Below are positions 1 to 6,014 of a DNA stretch of 6,427 nucleotides, piece by piece. Both the position numbers and the translations under genes were made by a program. The DNA is from Candidatus Saccharimonadota bacterium. Lineage in GTDB: Bacteria > Patescibacteriota > Saccharimonadia > CAILAD01 > BJGX01. Location of the stretch: contig JACDEK010000019.1 in assembly GCA_013816445.1 (NCBI GenBank), positions 4,188 to 10,614 on the forward strand. Direction: 5' to 3'. Below the pieces are notes generated by a model. That model saw nothing but the letters and a program-made list of their open reading frames with translations. It had not been told where the DNA came from and did no database searches. The first letter of the stretch is position 1, and every line of letters begins with the position of its first letter.

Positions 1-210
1 TAAATAATAGAGTGGCGGATGCACATCACGAGCCGAACCTATCCAAATTTCTAGAGATGATCGCTTGGCAAGTAAGATAGAAAAGCCCTCATCATGCCAA
101 ATACTTGATTTTGCAATAAATGAAAGCCGCGTAATTGCTCCCGTAATAACTGCTAGGCCAATCCATACCCAGCTAGGCATGGTTGTTAAGAAATTAGCTT
201 TCTTTGACAT
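1..210 (-). CDS. N-terminal fragment of a second GT-C (family 39 / PMT-like) membrane glycosyltransferase, cut by window edge
   Basis: The frame opens at an ATG (208-210) and stays open for 70 codons to the left edge, so only the N-terminus is present. The fragment has a short basic start (MSKKAN), a first hydrophobic segment at about residues 14-33, then the extracytoplasmic loop typical of GT-C enzymes. That loop shows the acidic pair D40-E41 in SIWHDEGFS and the downstream motif DVHPPLYYL at 62-70. In PMT/ArnT-like families this acidic pair belongs to the active site and the HPPLYY stretch opens the next membrane helix. Such enzymes transfer a sugar from a polyprenyl-phosphate donor to a surface acceptor. 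The start overlaps the end of the GT2 gene by 17 bases, with a weak Shine-Dalgarno-like AGAAG ahead of it. Donor and acceptor cannot be told. It is distinct in sequence from the 520-residue GT-C upstream, so the operon encodes two different transferases. Confidence 0.8.
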   Translation of the reverse strand, partial: MSKKANFLTTMPSWVWIGLAVITGAITRLSFIAKSSIWHDEGFSILLAKRSSLEIWIGSARDVHPPLYYL

Positions 211-964
211 ACGTCACTTCTTTTTTGTAACGCCCCGTCATAAGACCCCACTTAATCTTGACTAGATCTGGAAATGTCTGTAGAGCTGCTTTTATAGCGG
301 CTGTACCACCAATCTTACTGCCCACTTCTACATCATGCCAATCTGGTACACTTATTTGATCAATCTGATAGCCAAGCTTGCGGGCAATTGCCAAAATTTC
401 CATATCAAAACCCCAGCCAATAATGGTTTGTCGAGTAAATATTTTGTGTGCAGCACTCGCTTCAAAAACCTTAAACCCACACTGTGTATCTGATATGCCT
501 GGCAGAATAAGTAACTGAACCAAAAAATTACCAAAGCCTGAGACGGCTTTTCTGATACCTTTATGGCTTGATTGCAAATCTCGTACACAAATACCCACTG
601 ATTGCTTCTTTTCGACAATATGACGTACATTTTCTAAATACTTGAGAGGTGTTGCCAGGTCTGCATCCATAAACATTACATACCGTCCATGAGCATTCAA
701 CATCCCCATCTTCACTTGTTTACCTTTTATAAATTTTCCTTTTGGTCGTGGGCCAGCATCAACTATACGTAAGCTTTTAAAATCTTTGGCATGCGCAAGA
801 GCAATTTCAACGGTTTTGTCAGGACTATGTGCATCTACAATAACAACTTCTGTTTGTAGCGGGTACGTTTTGAGATAAGCTGCTAAATCATCAAGAGTAT
901 TACCTATTCTTTTTGCTTCATTAAGAGTAGGTATAATAATACTTAAATCAAACTGGTCTTTCAT
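194..964 (-). CDS. GT2 glycosyltransferase, ALG5/DPM1-like polyprenyl-phosphate sugar synthase
   Basis: This is a cytosolic GT-A enzyme of 256 residues. It likely moves a sugar from a nucleotide donor to undecaprenyl (or another polyprenyl) phosphate. Visible family motifs are the N-terminal nucleotide-binding strand SIIIPTLNE (8-16), VDAHSPDKT (43-51), KGKQVKMGM (80-88), the metal-binding DAD within DADLATP (100-106), DTQCGFKVF (159-167) and GWGFDMEIL (183-191). DTQCGFK and the W-F-D-E block are hallmarks of dolichyl-phosphate glucosyltransferases (ALG5) and close bacterial relatives. The C-terminal membrane helices found in GtrB-type enzymes are absent, so it probably binds the membrane peripherally. 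The ATG lies in an ATGA overlap with the TGA stop of the upstream GT-C gene, preceded by AGGT six bases away, which indicates translational coupling. Its product would feed the GtrA and GT-C proteins in the same operon. Which sugar it uses cannot be read from the sequence. Confidence 0.88.
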   Translation of the reverse strand: MKDQFDLSIIIPTLNEAKRIGNTLDDLAAYLKTYPLQTEVVIVDAHSPDKTVEIALAHAKDFKSLRIVDAGPRPKGKFIKGKQVKMGMLNAHGRYVMFMDADLATPLKYLENVRHIVEKKQSVGICVRDLQSSHKGIRKAVSGFGNFLVQLLILPGISDTQCGFKVFEASAAHKIFTRQTIIGWGFDMEILAIARKLGYQIDQISVPDWHDVEVGSKIGGTAAIKAALQTFPDLVKIKWGLMTGRYKKEVTYVKES

Positions 965-2523
965 GAGTTTACCTGAAAACTATAAAATAGTAGTTTGTCA
1001 TTAAAACTCGAAAAGTGCGGAGTTAGTTGGCCATTTGGAAACTTAGCCTGCAGAATATCAATTTTAGCCTTTACAGAATCGCCAGCTAATAGAAGAAATT
1101 GCATCGATCCGTTTGCGAGGGGCAAATCTTGCAAACCCTTTGTATCAAGCAATACGTAAGTAGCCTTTTTATTTGTTAAGTACGCAGTTGGTAGAGTCTC
1201 ATACCCACCCGCTATCACATAATTGGTTGCAGAGGCATGACTTGCCAAATAATCTCCTAGTGCAACTGCACTCTCGTTATAAGCAACATACGTCTGTGGA
1301 TCTTGAGCCCAAGCAACAAAGTATTGTCGCCAGCCAATAATTGCTGTTAATGCAAGCAATAGTGAAATAGTTACGACACCAAAACTCCTCGCAGGCCCGT
1401 TAACCGGAAAGGTTCTGTACCAACGTGTTAATAGATAATCAATACCAATCGCTGAGAGTGTAAATACGCTGGCTACAGTACCAATACTACGCAGTGCATG
1501 CGGTAAGCCTTCTGCGGTAAGGATTGCCGGTAAAAACATAACAAAAAACATTGCGATAACCGCAGCATACTTAACCCGGCCGATCCTACTAAAGGCAACT
1601 AATAAACCCAAGATTAACATTATCCCAACAAAAGTATTTAATAATGGCTGACCAGGCAAGTTATGTCGACTATTCTCGTCACCCTGATAGTTGTACTGCA
1701 AAAGAGTCTTTGTAGTGCCTTCTAAGAAAGTTTGAATGGGCTTACCGTGATTAAGGTCTTTATTTAAGAAACTTGTACTACTCGCACGAAATACTGACTC
1801 ACTCGGATGCCGCACAACCGTCACAACAAGCGGCATCAGTGTAATAATAAAAACAGCAAACGCAATGAGTAAATTTTTGGCATTTTGCTTGATCCAATCT
1901 CGTCGCCATATTGCAATATATATTAACCCCGATACAACTACTAGGCTAAATAATGCAAAAGCCGTATAGGTATAAAAGCCGAGGCCAAAAAAGAATGCTG
2001 CTAATGCAAAATAGCGAGCTTTACCGCTCTTGTATGCTCTACCGCCCAAGAATGCCACGATGGCAATCATAAAAGGCACCATACTAGCCCTAAAGCCATC
2101 TCGACTCACAGTATTCACCCAAGGATTAACAGCCAGCAGAAATGCAGCCAAAAGTGCTGTGCGCCTACCGAACCAGTCCTTAGTATACAAATAAACAAAT
2201 ATCACAGCTAAGATACCGAATATAGCCGGGGCCACCCTGAGTGCGAGAATAGTGTTTCCTAATACTGCCACAAAGCCAGCTTGGATATAAAAAAACAATG
2301 CTTCTCGTGGGCCATTCGTACTATAGACTATGCGTAGATCATGATTTTGTAGAATTCTAAAAATATCCATCCCATTAGCAGCTTCATCAGGATGTAAACC
2401 AGGAGGTAAGCTACTTAAGTGATAGAACTTAAATAGTACTACAAGTGCAATAATACCTGCCAGTATTACGTAACCACCATAAGTCTTAAAAAAAGTATTT
2501 AACTGGGAGTTAGTTTTTTTCAT
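961..2523 (-). CDS. GT-C glycosyltransferase, family 39 / PMT-like, multi-spanning membrane protein
   Basis: This is a 520-residue integral membrane protein with roughly ten hydrophobic segments (about 16-34, 77-113, 121-160, 169-206, 217-237, 294-311, 317-336, 345-365, 380-397) and a soluble C-terminal portion from about 400. The first outer loop has LPPGLHPDEAANG (39-51), in which D46-E47 is the expected catalytic acidic pair. Further family-like blocks are NPWVNTVSRDGFR (133-145), RHNLPGQPLL (286-295) and LPHALRSIG (340-348). The family transfers a sugar from a polyprenyl-phosphate carrier to protein, lipid or glycan outside the membrane. I chose the ATG at 2521-2523. A TTG four codons upstream (2535) would also keep the frame, but neither start has a clear Shine-Dalgarno. 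The gene overlaps the end of gtrA by 14 bases and shares an ATGA with the next gene, so translation is probably coupled on both sides. Acceptor and sugar are unknown. Confidence 0.87.
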   Translation of the reverse strand: MKKTNSQLNTFFKTYGGYVILAGIIALVVLFKFYHLSSLPPGLHPDEAANGMDIFRILQNHDLRIVYSTNGPREALFFYIQAGFVAVLGNTILALRVAPAIFGILAVIFVYLYTKDWFGRRTALLAAFLLAVNPWVNTVSRDGFRASMVPFMIAIVAFLGGRAYKSGKARYFALAAFFFGLGFYTYTAFALFSLVVVSGLIYIAIWRRDWIKQNAKNLLIAFAVFIITLMPLVVTVVRHPSESVFRASSTSFLNKDLNHGKPIQTFLEGTTKTLLQYNYQGDENSRHNLPGQPLLNTFVGIMLILGLLVAFSRIGRVKYAAVIAMFFVMFLPAILTAEGLPHALRSIGTVASVFTLSAIGIDYLLTRWYRTFPVNGPARSFGVVTISLLLALTAIIGWRQYFVAWAQDPQTYVAYNESAVALGDYLASHASATNYVIAGGYETLPTAYLTNKKATYVLLDTKGLQDLPLANGSMQFLLLAGDSVKAKIDILQAKFPNGQLTPHFSSFNDKLLFYSFQVNS

Positions 2524-3037
2524 GAGGAAACACAAAGAACTTATACATCAAATAATTGTACACAAGCACAATTGAAATAGCTACTAGTAATGCCAGATTG
2601 CGTTCATCAAAATCTTGGCTGAGTGGCAAATGTAACACTTGTGTTACTTGATATGCTACTTGACTAGGCCACATCCAGGTATCGGTAAAAATTTTCAAAA
2701 TAATGGGGCGAATTATATATAGCCCAAAAATTGTAACTAGAAAGAAATACACAGTGTGCTTAGCATCAATTTTCTTTACTTTAAAAGTAAACCGCATATT
2801 AAAGATATAACTATTAATCATTGCAACCGTTCCTGAAATCAACCCCGCAACAATTAGGCCAGTAATAACATACTTAATACTACCAAAGTTTAAAGTAGCT
2901 AGCTCTAAACTCTTTGGCAATATTGTTATCACCAAGATATTGAGTAATACAAAATCTACAATGGTATTTAAAATACCGACGAGCCCAAAACGGCCGACTT
3001 GCTTGACTTCACTTTTAGACTGTTTCTTTGCAGGCAT
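2510..3037 (-). CDS. GtrA-family membrane protein (probable lipid-linked sugar flippase)
   Basis: The protein has 175 residues and four predicted membrane helices (about 17-40, 56-80, 93-115, 147-168), the GtrA/DPMS_1-like arrangement. Typical marks are RFGLVGILNTIVDF at 16-29, the NSYIFNMRFTF block after helix 2 (75-85) and the closing VYNYLMYKFFVF (159-170). The basic, lysine-rich first 15 residues are expected to be cytoplasmic. The loop between helices 3 and 4 (about 116-146) is longer than in minimal family members. In phage serotype-conversion systems GtrA is thought to flip the polyprenyl-phosphate sugar made by GtrB. Here an ALG5-like GT2 and two GT-C transferases follow in the same transcript, which fits that role. 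The ATG has no Shine-Dalgarno and sits only 7 bases after a good -10 box, so the mRNA is probably leaderless. It starts the glycosylation cassette after a 51-base gap from dnaB. Confidence 0.88.
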   Translation of the reverse strand: MPAKKQSKSEVKQVGRFGLVGILNTIVDFVLLNILVITILPKSLELATLNFGSIKYVITGLIVAGLISGTVAMINSYIFNMRFTFKVKKIDAKHTVYFFLVTIFGLYIIRPIILKIFTDTWMWPSQVAYQVTQVLHLPLSQDFDERNLALLVAISIVLVYNYLMYKFFVFPHEKN

Positions 3038-3044
3038 TATATAT

Positions 3045-3073
3045 AGTATAGACCACTACGGCCAATCTTTCAA
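3045..3073 (-). promoter_or_regulatory. Sigma-70-type promoter of the glycosylation cassette
   Basis: Reading leftward, TTGAAA (3068-3073) and TATACT (3045-3050) are separated by exactly 17 bases. Each hexamer differs from the consensus at one or two positions. The whole element fits in the 51-base gap between dnaB and gtrA. Only 7 bases separate the -10 box from the gtrA ATG, so transcription should start at or within a base of the start codon. No terminator-like hairpin was seen after dnaB, so read-through from the replication genes may add to this promoter. Confidence 0.65.
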
Positions 3074-3088
3074 AATCCTTATGTTTAC

Positions 3089-4468
3089 TTACTCTTTATG
3101 AACATTATCAACATTACGAAACAGCATAAGTTCTGGCTGAAAGTACAATTCAACCTCACCTGTAGGACCATTTCGATGTTTTCTCACAAGGATATCTGCA
3201 AGGCTTTTTCGATCACTATCTTTTTCATAATAATCCTCGCGGTAAATAAACATTACAACATCGGCATCTTGCTCAATACTTCCCGACTCACGCAAGTCAG
3301 ATAACTGAGGTATTTTTGGAGATCGCATTTCAACACTACGACTCAGCTGAGATAACGCGATAACAGGAACATTAAGCTCTCGAGCTAAACCCTTCAGTCC
3401 ACGTGATATTTCAGATATTTCTTGCACTCTATTATCACCTCCACTATTGCGTCCGCTCATCAATTGAAGATAATCAATAATAATTAAGCCGAGGTCATTC
3501 TCAGACTGCAAACGACGAGCTTTTGTGCGCATTTCCATAACATTTGCCATAGCTGAATCATCAATATAAATAGGTGACTCTGAGAGAGTACCCATAGCTT
3601 TATTTATTTTTTCAAAGTCACTATCTTCTAGATTACCCGTACGTAATTTCCAGCTATCTATACCGGCTTCTGAAGACAGTAGTCTATCAATAAGTTGTTC
3701 TTTACTCATCTCAAGACTAAAAATACCAACCGGAATACCCTCTTTTGTGGCAACGTGTTGTGCAATGTTTAGCGCAAGGCTGGTTTTACCCATACTTGGT
3801 CTGGCCGCCAAAATAATCAAGTCTGAATTTTGCAGACCGGCCAATAGATTATCGAGTGCTCGGTAGCCTGTGGGTATTCCCCTCAATGACGTTTTATCTT
3901 TATGTAAGCTGTCGAGCCTTTCAAAGCTTTGGGTTAACACGTCTTGAATTGGGGTAAAGTTTTGCTTTAGGTGTTTTTGACTCACTGCAAACAAAGTCTG
4001 TTCTGCTTCATCGAGTACTGAATCTAATGCATCTCCTTCAGCGTAGGCCATACTGTTAATACTACTAGCTGCATCAATTAGTCGTCTGAGAGTAGCTTTT
4101 TCAGCAACAATATGAGCATACTGAGCAACATGTGCACTTGACGGTACAGAGTTAACGAGCTCAGTTAAATACGCTGCACCACCAACGTCTTCTAAATGGC
4201 CATTTTTTTCAAGACTATCGGCGAGTGTTATAACATCTATCGGTTCTCGACGCTCAAACAAACCAAGAATTGCCTCAAATATTTGACTATTCTTGGTAAC
4301 ATAAAAGTCGTCAGTAGCAACAATATCAGCAACCTTAATTATGCCATCTTTGTCTATAAGCAGTGAGCCAATTAGGCTAGACTCGGCCTCGGCGTTCTGT
4401 GGAGGCAGGGTAACAGAGTTTTTCTTGATTGTATTTACAGTCTTTGAGTAATTTTGTGAGTTAGCCAT
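3089..4468 (-). CDS. dnaB: Replicative DNA helicase DnaB
   Basis: This is the hexameric 5'-3' helicase that unwinds DNA at the fork, 459 residues, close to the usual 450-470. The N-terminal collar domain spans about 20-125 (LPPQNAEAESSLIGSLL, then the DVITLADSL region). A linker follows, then the RecA-like motor from about 180. Motor motifs are the Walker A ARPSMGKTS (222-230), FSLEMS (250-255), the Walker B LIIIDYLQL (328-336), ALSQLSR (371-377), DLRESGSIEQDAD (391-403) and the arginine-finger/sensor strand VRKHRNGPTG (428-437). No intein interrupts these motifs. I chose the ATG at 4466-4468 because GGGGAG lies 7 bases ahead of it. Two in-frame TTG codons just upstream are too close to that ribosome site. 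The start overlaps the dnaX stop by 8 bases, so helicase and clamp loader are probably co-translated. The final residues after 450 are not conserved. Confidence 0.97.
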   Translation of the reverse strand: MANSQNYSKTVNTIKKNSVTLPPQNAEAESSLIGSLLIDKDGIIKVADIVATDDFYVTKNSQIFEAILGLFERREPIDVITLADSLEKNGHLEDVGGAAYLTELVNSVPSSAHVAQYAHIVAEKATLRRLIDAASSINSMAYAEGDALDSVLDEAEQTLFAVSQKHLKQNFTPIQDVLTQSFERLDSLHKDKTSLRGIPTGYRALDNLLAGLQNSDLIILAARPSMGKTSLALNIAQHVATKEGIPVGIFSLEMSKEQLIDRLLSSEAGIDSWKLRTGNLEDSDFEKINKAMGTLSESPIYIDDSAMANVMEMRTKARRLQSENDLGLIIIDYLQLMSGRNSGGDNRVQEISEISRGLKGLARELNVPVIALSQLSRSVEMRSPKIPQLSDLRESGSIEQDADVVMFIYREDYYEKDSDRKSLADILVRKHRNGPTGEVELYFQPELMLFRNVDNVHKE

Positions 4469-5879
4469 CAACAATCTCCCCGCCTAAAATCGCCATCGCT
4501 GAGCTGACCAACTCCTCATCTTCTTTAACCGGTTCTTCAGCTGAATGATTTTGCAAAACACATTTTAATACTATGTCAGTACCACAAGCTTTAGTCATAA
4601 TTTTCTCAATCATCTCTAAATTACGTATTTCTTCAATACGTTCTTTATGAAAATTAAACCGACACTGCACAACTAGCTTATTATCAATAATTGTAGCATT
4701 GCCAGACCGTAAGAGTGCATAGAGTGAATTATTGTTTTCCTTTATAATACTCAAGCCTTTGGCGCATCGGCTGGTCATATCAACACCTGATGGTGGAATG
4801 GTAGTATTTTTCACCGCAGGTTTGGCCTGAACTTTTACTTCTGGTGTAATAGATTCTTCAGTTTTTTTTGTCGGTTCTGATGGTTTACTTTGAGGCTCAG
4901 CTTTTATGCAGAGCTTAGCTATCGCTAGTTCGAGAGGTAAGCTTCTATGTGAGCTTAATTTAAAACCCGCCTGAGCGACCTGTAAATACTCGAGCGCGCG
5001 AATAACAAACGGTATGTCGAGCTGAGTATTTTCTGAGGGTGATAGTAAAATTGTACGTAAGTATCTTTGTAACTGAGCACACAATGCCGTTGGCTCAACT
5101 CCACTTGCAAGCAGATTTTCTAATTCAGCAAGTGCTGCTACATCGTGCTGAGTAGAAGCCTCAAGCAATACCTTAATTTGTTTTGTACTTGAAAGGCCCA
5201 TTCGTGACTGTACAAGCCTTGTATCTATTTTTTCATGTAGTACAGAGAGCTGATCAAGCAAGCTAATAGCATCACGCATTCCACCAGCGCTGAGCTCAGC
5301 AATTGCCATCAGCCCATCTTCGGTACAGTCTATTTTTTCTTTATCTGCAATATACTTAAGTCGCTCAACAATGACTTTTTCAGAAAATGGTCGAAAATCA
5401 TATCTTTGCGTACGTGAAATAATAGTTTCGGGTAACTTATGTGATTCGGTGGTGGCCAGAATAAAAATCACGTGAGCAGGAGGTTCTTCTAGGGTTTTTA
5501 AGAGTGCATTAAAGGCCTCTTTGGTGAGCATATGGGCTTCATCGATAATATATACCTTTTTCTCTAGCTGGCTTGGGGCTGAGTTGATTTTTTCTCTCAG
5601 TGAACGAATTTCATCAATACCTCTATTGCTCGCCGCATCTATCTCGATAATATCCATATAAGCAGCCGAATCGTCTTCTACCTTCAAGGCATTGACTTGT
5701 TTAGCAAGAATTCGCGCGACACTAGTCTTACCTACTCCACGAGGGCCTGTAAATAAATATGCATGCGAAATCTGCTCACACTTAATACTTTGCGCGAGAG
5801 TTTTTGTGATATGTTCTTGCCCAACAACGTCATTTAGATCTGTTGAACGATATTTACGATACAATGCAAGCCGCGACAC
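4461..5879 (-). CDS. dnaX: DNA polymerase III subunit tau/gamma, zinc-module-less DnaX
   Basis: This is the AAA+ ATPase of the clamp loader, 472 residues, which loads the sliding clamp and links polymerase to helicase. The ATPase core shows the Walker A GPRGVGKTS (45-53), Walker B VYIIDEAHML (109-118), sensor 1 LATTESHKLP (141-150), the arginine-finger motif ISRTQ (154-158) and sensor 2 GGMRDAISLLDQ (199-210). The collar domain III runs to about 325. A Pro/Lys/Glu-rich linker (327-365) follows, then a C-terminal tau-type domain (about 366-442). The segment between Walker A and IEIDAAS, which normally holds four zinc-binding cysteines, is short and has none (61-77). The gene starts with GTG. 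The strong GGGAGGAG a few bases ahead supports this start. An 8-A run in the linker may yield a shorter gamma form. The stop overlaps the dnaB start. No ybaB or recR follows, unlike the common dnaX neighbourhood. Confidence 0.96.
   Translation of the reverse strand: MSRLALYRKYRSTDLNDVVGQEHITKTLAQSIKCEQISHAYLFTGPRGVGKTSVARILAKQVNALKVEDDSAAYMDIIEIDAASNRGIDEIRSLREKINSAPSQLEKKVYIIDEAHMLTKEAFNALLKTLEEPPAHVIFILATTESHKLPETIISRTQRYDFRPFSEKVIVERLKYIADKEKIDCTEDGLMAIAELSAGGMRDAISLLDQLSVLHEKIDTRLVQSRMGLSSTKQIKVLLEASTQHDVAALAELENLLASGVEPTALCAQLQRYLRTILLSPSENTQLDIPFVIRALEYLQVAQAGFKLSSHRSLPLELAIAKLCIKAEPQSKPSEPTKKTEESITPEVKVQAKPAVKNTTIPPSGVDMTSRCAKGLSIIKENNNSLYALLRSGNATIIDNKLVVQCRFNFHKERIEEIRNLEMIEKIMTKACGTDIVLKCVLQNHSAEEPVKEDEELVSSAMAILGGEIVDG
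4476..4481 (-). promoter_or_regulatory. Ribosome binding site of dnaB inside dnaX
   Basis: GGGGAG lies within the last codons of dnaX, 7 bases before the ATG at 4466-4468. It fixes the dnaB start: the in-frame TTG codons at 4469-4474 fall inside the spacer and would be too close. Confidence 0.75.
4858..4871 (-). promoter_or_regulatory. Candidate programmed frameshift / transcript slippage site in dnaX
   Basis: Eight consecutive A residues (4862-4869) read ACA AAA AAA ACT in the dnaX frame. This places an A AAA AAA heptamer in the phase required for -1 slippage. After a -1 shift, or one extra A in the mRNA, the ribosome reads AAC and then meets TGA at 4858-4860. The product would have about 340 residues: the ATPase core and collar without the tau C-terminus. 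No Shine-Dalgarno-like stimulator is visible upstream, and only a weak 5-bp stem (CTGAA/TTCAG) lies downstream. Confidence 0.45.
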
Positions 5880-5884
5880 GATTA

Positions 5885-5892
5885 CTCCTCCC
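5885..5892 (-). promoter_or_regulatory. Strong Shine-Dalgarno of dnaX
   Basis: GGGAGGAG is the best ribosome site in the window, with its GGAGG core 7 bases before the GTG at 5877-5879. It decides in favour of the GTG start, since no ATG with a comparable site exists nearby. Confidence 0.8.
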
Positions 5893-5902
5893 TTTGTAGT
5901 CT

Positions 5903-5911
5903 ATTATAGCA
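5903..5911 (-). promoter_or_regulatory. Proximal dnaX promoter with extended -10
   Basis: The minus strand reads TGCTATAAT: a perfect -10 hexamer (5903-5908) with the TG of an extended -10 element. The -35 region at the proper distance (around TTACTT or TACTTC) is poor, which is usual for extended -10 promoters. The predicted start near 5895-5896 gives a leader of about 16 bases holding just the Shine-Dalgarno. Confidence 0.6.
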
Positions 5912-5949
5912 AAAGTTCAGTGATAGAAGTAAGGAATTGAGAGAGAGAA

Positions 5950-5964
5950 AGTACAGTCTGTACT
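5950..5964 (-). promoter_or_regulatory. Perfect 15-base palindrome, possible operator or 5' hairpin
   Basis: AGTACAG-A-CTGTACT has two 7-base arms around a single central base. On the minus strand it is followed by a pyrimidine tract (TTTCTCTCTCTC). It covers the predicted start site of the distal dnaX promoter, where a repressor dimer could bind. It could also form a 5-6 bp RNA hairpin and act as a weak terminator for the gene to the right. The short stem and imperfect U tract make the terminator reading the weaker one. Confidence 0.4.
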
Positions 5965-5969
5965 ATATA

Positions 5970-5997
5970 ATTATAAAACTGCGACACATCTATTCAA
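5970..5997 (-). promoter_or_regulatory. Distal dnaX promoter candidate
   Basis: The minus strand has TTGAAT (5992-5997), a 16-base spacer and a perfect TATAAT (5970-5975). Transcription would start near 5963, inside the palindrome, giving a leader of about 84 bases before dnaX. The local sequence is AT-rich, so a chance match is possible, but the -35 and -10 boxes are both good. Confidence 0.45.
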
Positions 5998-6014
5998 GCA
6001 AAGATTAGAAAGAG

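Noticed and set aside
65..265. Plus-strand ORF of 66 codons
   Set aside because: It lies opposite the GT-C fragment and the GT2 end, both of which have clear family motifs. It has no ribosome site and no recognisable protein features.
352..630. Minus-strand ORF of 92 codons
   Set aside because: It is an out-of-frame reading inside the GT2 gene, whose motifs lie in the other frame.
2524..2535. Upstream TTG start for the first GT-C gene
   Set aside because: It adds only four residues and has no Shine-Dalgarno. The ATG at 2523 sits closer to the gtrA stop and gives a more usual Met-Lys-Lys start.
3051..3064. GGCC...GGTC inverted repeat before gtrA as a terminator for dnaB
   Set aside because: The stem has only four pairs including a G-U, no U tract follows, and it falls within the spacer of a better-supported promoter.
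3098..3304. Plus-strand ORF of 68 codons
   Set aside because: It is antisense to the conserved C-terminal part of DnaB and has no independent coding evidence.
5692..5940. Plus-strand ORF of 82 codons
   Set aside because: It is antisense to the DnaX Walker A region and the dnaX promoter, so it is a shadow of that gene.
5939..5950. GA dinucleotide run
   Set aside because: It has only about five units, which is too short to call a meaningful microsatellite. It is noted only as the pyrimidine tract following the palindrome on the minus strand.
5880..6014. Possible small RNA gene (such as SRP RNA, often found next to dnaX)
   Set aside because: The 135 bases are AT-rich, contain only the short 15-base palindrome and promoter-like boxes, and show no SRP-type helix or conserved GGAA tetraloop pattern.
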